Shown: piece after piece, positions 34,516 to 39,196 of the stretch | How positions within the stretch are numbered: position 1 is the first letter of the stretch | Layout of the letters: every line of letters begins with the position of its first letter | Source of the DNA: Chloroflexota bacterium | GTDB taxonomy: Bacteria; Chloroflexota; Limnocylindria; Limnocylindrales; CSP1-4 | Assembly: GCA_003141455.1 (NCBI GenBank) | Contig: PLMA01000050.1 | Coordinates: forward strand, 57,872 to 97,067 | Reading direction: 5' to 3' | DNA length: 39,196 bases | Position numbers and translations under genes: made by a program | The notes under the pieces: generated by a model | Seen by the model: the letters and a program-made list of their open reading frames with translations, nothing else | Databases searched by the model: none | Told to the model about the DNA's origin: nothing

Positions 34516-34773
34516 ATGGAGCCGCGTGACATCTTCCGGGCCGCAGATTTCGGCCAGTCTGTTCGGGAGCTTCGACGACGCCGGGGCTGGTCCCAGTCCG
34601 AGCTGGCGGCGTGGCTTGGTGTCACGCGCCCAACGGTCGCCAAGCTCGAAACCACCGGAGACGTCAGCGCGGCCCTCGTTGTTCGAGCTCTGACCCTTCT
34701 GGGCGCCGTTCCGACTGTCCACCTCAAGACGACGAGACTTGTAGCCGAAGGCAGCCCCGATGCCGCCGACTGA
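34516..34773 (+). CDS. hipB: HipB-like antitoxin, HTH_XRE regulator
   Basis: The antitoxin neutralises HipA and represses the operon by binding DNA. The 85-residue protein contains a helix-turn-helix of the XRE type at about residues 13-55, FGQSVRELRRRRGWSQSELA with GVTRPTVAKLE as recognition helix. This is the same size as E. coli HipB (88). The ATG at 34516 is preceded by a G-rich GGTGG site. The coding region overlaps hipA by 14 bases, the common antitoxin-first order. The predicted operators and TTGACA promoter lie within 110 bases upstream. Confidence 0.85.
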   Translation: MEPRDIFRAADFGQSVRELRRRRGWSQSELAAWLGVTRPTVAKLETTGDVSAALVVRALTLLGAVPTVHLKTTRLVAEGSPDAAD

Positions 34774-35995
34774 GCACCTCGCGGTCTGGCTTCACGGGAG
34801 GCGGGTCGGCTCACTCGACCAGGGCCGCGACCGCGGGATCCGGTACGTTCCGGACCAGGACGCGCCGCTGAGTGTCGCGGCGTCGGGTCTGGCGCCATGG
34901 TCACCGGACCTCACTCAGAACTGGTTCGACGGGTTGCTGCCGGAGGAGGGACGCCGGGCTCGCCTGGCGGCGAGGTTGGGCCTGCGGACCGAAGACACCT
35001 TCGGACTCCTGGCTCAGGTTGGAGGGGAGTGCGCCGGAGCGGTCGCAGTCTTGCCGGATGGAGTCCACCCGTCGGCTGGAAAGTACGACCTCGTTTCCGA
35101 CTCGACCATCGGTGAGCAGCTCGACGGCTTGCCCTCGCTCGCCGACATCCCGGACTCCGAGATCCGGATGTCGCTAGGCGGAGCCCAGGAGAAGCTTCTC
35201 GTGGCTCGCATCGGCGACTCCTGGGCGATACCCCTCGACGGCGCACCCTCGACGCACATCCTCAAGCCCGAACCCGAGCAGTGGCCGGGGCTCTCGAGCG
35301 CTGAGGCGTGGGCGCTCGTCGCCGCTTCCACGGCGACGCCCGCCGCGGAGGCGGTTGTCTCCAACAGCCTGGGAAGCCGCCCCGTGCTGATCGTCACTCG
35401 CTACGACAGGCCGATGCGCGGTGGCGTCACCACGCGCCTGCACCAGGAGGACCTGTGCCAGGCGCTGGGCCTGCCGCCCGGAGCGAAGTACGCCCCGGTC
35501 CCACCGAGGCCAGACTCGCCCTCGTTTCTGCGACTCGCGAACATCCTGCGTGAGCGATCCGCCGACCCACCGGCCGAACTCGAGCGGCTCCTCGCCCAGG
35601 TGGTCGTGTCGGTCGCGCTCCGCAACGCGGACCTGCACGCGAAGAACCTCTCGATCATCAACGAGGCCGGCGTCATTCGACTCGCGCCGGTCTACGACGT
35701 CTCTGCGACAACGGCCTTCGTTCCGCGGACGACGAGCCTTGGCCTGCCGGTGGGCGGCAAGTTCAAGATCACCGAGATCGGGACCGAGCATCTCGTCCGT
35801 GAGGCGCTGTCCTGGGGCATCCCGGAACGCCGATCCCGGCAGGTTGTGGCGGACGCGATCGAGCATCTACTTGAGGGGATAGAACTCGCCAACGACAGGT
35901 GGCCCAACACCCCGCAGTCCGCCCGCGACGCGGCGATCGCGGGCGTCTTCGCTGTCGCCCAGGAGGATCCAGGGCGCAGGAGCTCTGCTGGCTGA
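34760..35995 (+). CDS. hipA: HipA-like serine/threonine kinase toxin
   Basis: HipA phosphorylates glutamyl-tRNA synthetase (GltX) and causes growth arrest in E. coli. The 411-residue protein has the N-terminal HipA domain (about 1-100) and then the kinase domain. The autophosphorylation-loop serine is likely S138 in MSLGGAQEK. HQEDLCQ is at 228-234, the catalytic NADLHAKN at 289-296 with D291, and LAPVYDV with metal-binding D313. All key residues appear intact, so it should be active. The length is close to E. coli HipA (440). The ATG at 34760 has GAAGG seven bases upstream. In an island such a pair can act as an addiction module, which is inference. Confidence 0.88.
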   Translation: MPPTEHLAVWLHGRRVGSLDQGRDRGIRYVPDQDAPLSVAASGLAPWSPDLTQNWFDGLLPEEGRRARLAARLGLRTEDTFGLLAQVGGECAGAVAVLPDGVHPSAGKYDLVSDSTIGEQLDGLPSLADIPDSEIRMSLGGAQEKLLVARIGDSWAIPLDGAPSTHILKPEPEQWPGLSSAEAWALVAASTATPAAEAVVSNSLGSRPVLIVTRYDRPMRGGVTTRLHQEDLCQALGLPPGAKYAPVPPRPDSPSFLRLANILRERSADPPAELERLLAQVVVSVALRNADLHAKNLSIINEAGVIRLAPVYDVSATTAFVPRTTSLGLPVGGKFKITEIGTEHLVREALSWGIPERRSRQVVADAIEHLLEGIELANDRWPNTPQSARDAAIAGVFAVAQEDPGRRSSAG

Positions 35996-36041
35996 CGATC
36001 AATCGGCCGGTCTGATCCTACCGCCCTGGTCGGTGCTCAGA

Positions 36042-38183
36042 TCAGGCTTCTGCCTGACTGCCGTCGACGTCGATGCTCGGCAATAGCCGGTCGAGCCAAC
36101 CAGGCAGCCACCACGCCCGTTTGCCGGCGAGCGCCATCACCGCCGGGACGATAGTGAGTCGGACCACGAAAGCATCGAACAGGACGGCTACCGCGAGCGA
36201 GAAGCCGAACGACTTGATGAGCGGGTCGTCCGACAGCACGAAGCCCCCGAACACCGAGATCATGATGATCGCGGCCGCAGAGACGACCTTGGCGCCGTGA
36301 GCGAATCCGGTCACGACTGCGGCGGTCGGGTCGCCGTGCCGGGCGTGCTCCTCGCGCATCCGAGTGACGAGGAAGAGCTCGTAGTCCATCGCAAGGCCGA
36401 AGACCATCGCGATAACGATCATCGGCAGCAGGCTCAGGATCGGGCCGGTTGACCCGAGGCCGATCAAGCTGCCGAACCAGCCCCACTGGAACACGGCGAC
36501 GACCGCGCCGAGGGTGGCGACCAGGGAGAGCACGAACCCGAGAGCTGCTTTGACCGGAACCACTATCGAATGGAACACAATCGTGAGGAGCACGATGGCT
36601 AGCCCGACCACGATGATCAGAAACGGCAAGAGAGCGTCCTGCATCTTCTGTGAGATGTCGATGTTGAGCGCGGTGCGGCCGGTAACGGAAATCGTGGCGG
36701 CGGTCTGCGTTTTCAGGCCGGAGCCCGCGGCCCGGATCTGGGCCACCAGAGCCTCGGTCGCGGCGTCGCTTGGGCCGCTCTTCGGGATGACCTGGAACAG
36801 CGTGAATTTGCCGGTCTGGTCGGAGACGGCCGGCGACACATAGGCAACGTCGGAGAGGGAGCCCACAGACGTCCTCGCTTGCGCGGCCGCGCCCTTCGGA
36901 TCCGCGCTCTCCGATCCGTCGACGACGACGAGGAGGGGACCGTTGAAGCCAGCCCCAAAGCCCTCGGAAAGTAGGTCGTATGCCTTTCGCTGTGTCGTGG
37001 CCGGCGACGCGGAGCTGTCGTCTGGCAGACCCAATCGCATATTCAAGGCCGGGGTGGCAACGACGAGCAGGCCGAGGGCGGCGAGCACGATGACGGGAAT
37101 CGGTCGACGGGTAATGAGGCTCGCCCAGCGGACCAGGAGGCCGGGTCGCACGCCATCGCCCTCGGGATCGGCGGACGGCCGCAGTCGGCGCCCGAGAAAG
37201 CCGAGCATCGCCGGTAGCAGCGTGAGCGCGACGAGCACGGATACGACGACCGTGAATGCGGCCGCGAGTCCGATCTGGGCGAGCACCGGGATGCCGACCA
37301 CGGCCAGCGCCGCGAGCGCGACCACGACGGTCGAGCCCGCAAAGACGACCGCAGAGCCGGCCATGGCCACGGCACGACCGGCCGCGTCGCGCGGCTCCCG
37401 TCCAGTGGCCAGCTCGTGCCGATAGCGGGAGACGATGAACAGGGAGTAGTCGATCGCGACCGCCAGCCCGAGCATGAGCGCAAGGATCGGAGTGAACGAG
37501 CTGAGCGTCGAGAAGTTCGAGGCGATCTCGATTGCTGCCAGCCCGACCCCGATCCCGGCGACAGCCATCAGCAGCGGCAGACCGGCGGCGACGAGCGAGC
37601 CAAGGGTGAGGGCAAGCACGAATGCCGCAACCAGCACGCCGACCGTCTCCTGGCCGCCCAGGCTAGTCGAGGCGCTCAGGGCATCCCCGCCGACCTCGAC
37701 GGTCAGGCCAGCCGATCGTCCCTGAGCCGCGACGGCCTCGAGGGCCGAACGCGTGCCGTCGCTCAGCCGGTCGCCGACCCCCACCGAGAAAGTGACCTGG
37801 ATATAGGCCATGGTCTGCTGCTGACTGACGGCCTGTGCCTGGAACGGGTCGATGACAATCGCGACCTGGGGCACGGCAGAGAGTGCTTTGACGAGCGTCT
37901 CGATCTTGGCCTTGTTCGCGTCCGACGTGACTGTTTGGCCCGCCGGCGCCTCGACGACGACCCGGGCGGTCGCTCCTCCGGCCGAAAGCGTCGGGAAACG
38001 CTGCCCCAGGATATCGAGCGCCTGCTGGGATTCGGTGCCGGGGAAGGTGAAGTTGTTCGCCGTGGGCTTGGAGAGGTTGACAGCCAGGACGGACAGGCCA
38101 ACCAGAGCGAGAGCCCACGCGGCCGTCGCTATGCGCCGGTGGTCGAACGCCGCGCGACCCAGTCGGTACAGGAAGTTGGCCAC
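36042..38183 (-). CDS. MMPL-family RND exporter
   Basis: MMPL proteins export lipids and other hydrophobic compounds using the proton gradient. The 713-residue protein has two repeats: one helix, a loop domain of about 150 residues, then five or six helices, for about 12 membrane segments. Family segments LGLAVAIDYSLFIVSRYRHEL and MVFGLAMDYELFLVTRMREEH, one in each half, carry the proton-relay Asp-Tyr pairs. The GTG at 38183 is chosen because AAGGAG lies eight bases upstream; an ATG at 38252 lies within the predicted operator. It is divided from hipA by 46 bases and is divergent in regulation from nothing: the tetR gene lies upstream on the same strand, with a 109-base gap. Confidence 0.9.
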   Translation of the reverse strand: MANFLYRLGRAAFDHRRIATAAWALALVGLSVLAVNLSKPTANNFTFPGTESQQALDILGQRFPTLSAGGATARVVVEAPAGQTVTSDANKAKIETLVKALSAVPQVAIVIDPFQAQAVSQQQTMAYIQVTFSVGVGDRLSDGTRSALEAVAAQGRSAGLTVEVGGDALSASTSLGGQETVGVLVAAFVLALTLGSLVAAGLPLLMAVAGIGVGLAAIEIASNFSTLSSFTPILALMLGLAVAIDYSLFIVSRYRHELATGREPRDAAGRAVAMAGSAVVFAGSTVVVALAALAVVGIPVLAQIGLAAAFTVVVSVLVALTLLPAMLGFLGRRLRPSADPEGDGVRPGLLVRWASLITRRPIPVIVLAALGLLVVATPALNMRLGLPDDSSASPATTQRKAYDLLSEGFGAGFNGPLLVVVDGSESADPKGAAAQARTSVGSLSDVAYVSPAVSDQTGKFTLFQVIPKSGPSDAATEALVAQIRAAGSGLKTQTAATISVTGRTALNIDISQKMQDALLPFLIIVVGLAIVLLTIVFHSIVVPVKAALGFVLSLVATLGAVVAVFQWGWFGSLIGLGSTGPILSLLPMIVIAMVFGLAMDYELFLVTRMREEHARHGDPTAAVVTGFAHGAKVVSAAAIIMISVFGGFVLSDDPLIKSFGFSLAVAVLFDAFVVRLTIVPAVMALAGKRAWWLPGWLDRLLPSIDVDGSQAEA

Positions 38184-38236
38184 GGTTCGGAGCTCCTTCT
38201 GCTGTGTACCCGGAGACCTCTTGGACTTGTTGTTAG

Positions 38237-38252
38237 TTGAAGGGTCAGTCAA
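38237..38252. promoter_or_regulatory. TetR operator in front of the MMPL gene
   Basis: On the minus strand the 16 bases read TTGACTGACCCTTCAA, a near-palindrome. They share TTGACTNNCCNNTC with the site upstream of tetR at 38909-38924. A putative -10, TCTATT (minus strand, 38256-38251), overlaps its edge, so binding would block transcription of the MMPL gene. Confidence 0.5.
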
Positions 38253-38292
38253 TAGAAAGACCCGTTTCGACTGCTTGTGATTGCTTGGGGTG

Positions 38293-38889
38293 TCAGCCCT
38301 TGAGCAGGGCTAGAACCGTTTCCCTGGCAGGAAACGTCGTCGCGAACCGACCGCCGTAGGCACCGAAGATCGCCAGACCCTGGATCAGCGCCGTGAGCGC
38401 AAGGGCCCGGCCGGCCGCATTGCCGGGCGGGATCCGTCCATCGCGCTCGCAACAGTCGATGAGCGCGATCAGGCGATCGAGGACCAGGTCTTCGGACTGC
38501 TGGATGACGAGTCTGATGCCCGGTGGCGCCGCCTCTGAGCTGACGGCCACGGCCAGGATCCGGTTGAACTCGGTTCTCTCGCGCAGGCCCGCCAGAAACG
38601 CATCGACGATCCGCTCCAGAGCCAACCACGCGTCAGGGGTCGAGCGCTCCGCCTCGTCGATGATCGTCAGGCCGTCCGAGACCGAGCGTTCAATGATCGC
38701 TTCGAACACGGCTTCCTTGGTTGGGAAGTAGTGGTACAGGAGACCGTGACTGACGCCTGCTTGCTCGGCGATGTCGGTGATCTTCGTGGCCTCCAGGCCT
38801 CGACGGGCAAATACCTTGAGGGCCGCGTCGAGGATTTCAGCCCGCCGAGCCTGCTTTATCTCGTCGAGCTGCTGGATTGTGCGTGGCAT
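38293..38889 (-). CDS. TetR/AcrR-family transcriptional regulator
   Basis: The 198-residue protein has the N-terminal TetR helix-turn-helix at about residues 17-62, RAEILDAALKVFARRGLEAT followed by ITDIAEQAGVSHGLLYHYFPTKEAV. A helical C-terminal ligand domain follows. Members of this family usually repress an adjacent exporter until a ligand binds. The MMPL gene is downstream on the same strand, and matching operators lie before both genes. The ATG at 38889 has no ribosome binding site and lies seven bases from the -10, so the mRNA is probably leaderless. Confidence 0.92.
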   Translation of the reverse strand: MPRTIQQLDEIKQARRAEILDAALKVFARRGLEATKITDIAEQAGVSHGLLYHYFPTKEAVFEAIIERSVSDGLTIIDEAERSTPDAWLALERIVDAFLAGLRERTEFNRILAVAVSSEAAPPGIRLVIQQSEDLVLDRLIALIDCCERDGRIPPGNAAGRALALTALIQGLAIFGAYGGRFATTFPARETVLALLKG

Positions 38890-38895
38890 ACGCGG

Positions 38896-38924
38896 ATAGT
38901 AGGGTTGGTCGACTGGCTAGTCAA
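38896..38924 (-). promoter_or_regulatory. tetR promoter with overlapping operator
   Basis: On the minus strand a -35 TTGACT (38924-38919) and a -10 TACTAT (38901-38896) are 17 bases apart, an ideal arrangement. The operator TTGACTAGCCAGTCGA (38924-38909) covers the -35 and half the spacer, pairing at 5 of 6 outer positions on each side. Autorepression by TetR follows naturally. Confidence 0.65.
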
Positions 38925-39095
38925 TGGCAAGCCCAGGGCGGACACTTCGAAGTCCGGCCGTCCGCGTGTCGCGATGGCTCGCCGGCGCCCGCAGATACCG
39001 ATCGAGGGTCTGCGCCGTCCGCCGCCCGAACGGAGCCCTCCGCAACTTGTCCAGCTCGAGTGTCGGAGAGCATGGTGCCAGCCCGGAGAATCGTC

Positions 39096-39118
39096 GAGCC
39101 CCTCAGTTAGAAGGGCTC
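39096..39118 (-). terminator. Hairpin downstream of the intact tRNA-Gly
   Basis: GAGCCC at 39096-39101 pairs with GGGCTC at 39113-39118 around an 11-base loop. Read on the minus strand it lies about 23 bases after the tRNA 3' end and may end its transcription. It would have come with the island and replaced the palindrome now found at 26705-26730. Confidence 0.35.
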
Positions 39119-39138
39119 ATGACGAGGGGATTTGGCGA

Positions 39139-39189
39139 TTTGGAGCGGGAGACCGGATTCGAACCGGCGACATTCTGCTTGGGAAGCAG
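39139..39189 (-). repeat. Right attachment-site copy inside tRNA-Gly
   Basis: This 51-bp segment is identical to 26747-26797 and lies within the tRNA-Gly gene. Base 39138 is A, while base 26746 is G, and bases after 39189 also differ from the left copy, so the repeat is exactly bounded on both sides. Confidence 0.85.
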
Positions 39190-39196
39190 ACACTCT
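39141..39196 (-). tRNA. tRNA-Gly (anticodon CCC), 5' part outside window
   Basis: Read on the minus strand, the sequence contains the anticodon arm TCTGC-TTCCCAA-GCAGA with anticodon CCC, variable loop ATGTC, and T-arm GCCGG-TTCGAAT-CCGGT. The acceptor 3' half CTCCCGC, discriminator T and an encoded CCA end at 39141 follow. The D-arm 3' strand (GAGT) is just visible at the edge. The anticodon CCC reads the GGG glycine codon. The matching acceptor 5' half (GCGGGAG expected) lies beyond the window. Confidence 0.85.

Larger units (their letters stand above)
26747..39189. mobile_element. 12.4-kb genomic island inserted at a tRNA-Gly(CCC) gene
   Basis: The block is bounded by a 51-bp perfect direct repeat (26747-26797 and 39139-39189) equal to the anticodon-to-3' end part of tRNA-Gly plus two or three bases beyond CCA. 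The right copy continues into the anticodon 5' stem and the start of a D-arm, so it belongs to the intact gene as far as can be seen. The left copy stops matching inside the anticodon stem. With the tRNA on the minus strand, its 3' end points into the island, the usual geometry for tyrosine-recombinase insertion. Inside are lipid genes, a YqaA-like protein, hipBA, and tetR with an MMPL pump. No integrase, excisionase or conjugation gene is visible, so the element may be immobile. Confidence 0.7.

Overview
The window comes from a high-GC bacterium. Reading frames are packed tightly on both strands, GTG starts are common, and neighbouring genes often overlap by four bases (GTGA or ATGA). The gene content would suit the Chloroflexota (Limnocylindria/Ellin6529-like lineages) or a deep actinobacterial-type lineage. 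This comprises a threonine-independent isoleucine route, a KamD-like aminomutase subunit, secreted proteins with a camelysin/TasA-like start, a DosR-like DNA motif and an RCC1-propeller surface protein. The phylum is inferred from general likeness only.

Layout. Positions 2-5929 hold a branched-chain amino acid operon: the end of ilvC, then leuA, leuB and cimA, closed by a prephenate dehydratase. Positions 6327-12631 encode an export cluster: two related small secreted beta-proteins and a 1,689-residue surface protein with one FN3-like domain, ten Ig-like repeats and a seven-blade RCC1 propeller. Positions 12772-16265 carry a KamD-like aminomutase alpha subunit, a GT87-like membrane glycosyltransferase and uracil phosphoribosyltransferase (upp). 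An NCS2 nucleobase permease faces upp across a shared terminator. Positions 17911-24059 hold an ABC ATPase and FtsX-type permease pair behind a promoter with two DosR/DevR-like boxes, followed by an MgtA-type magnesium ATPase. Two small minus-strand membrane proteins (one frameshifted) and a secreted beta-helix protein complete the chromosomal part.

The most striking feature lies from 26747 to 39189. A 51-bp perfect direct repeat, the 3' part of a tRNA-Gly(CCC) gene, occurs at both ends of a 12.4-kb block. The right copy belongs to a tRNA gene that continues past the window edge; the left copy is only a 3' fragment. This is the usual signature of an island integrated at a tRNA 3' end. The island carries a lipid-biosynthesis gene set: acyl-CoA/AMP ligase, CDP-alcohol phosphatidyltransferase, CdsA-like cytidylyltransferase, PlsC-like acyltransferase, PaaK-like AMP ligase and a DUF3419/BtaA-like aminocarboxypropyl transferase. 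Five of the six genes sit in overlapping or nearly contiguous frames. A YqaA/DedA-like membrane protein faces them, followed by a hipBA toxin-antitoxin pair with predicted operators and a tetR-MMPL exporter pair with shared operators. No integrase is visible.

How the genes may work together. The island could make, and perhaps move, an unusual polar membrane lipid, with HipBA stabilising it and the MMPL pump exporting a hydrophobic product. That is inference; the product cannot be read from sequence alone.
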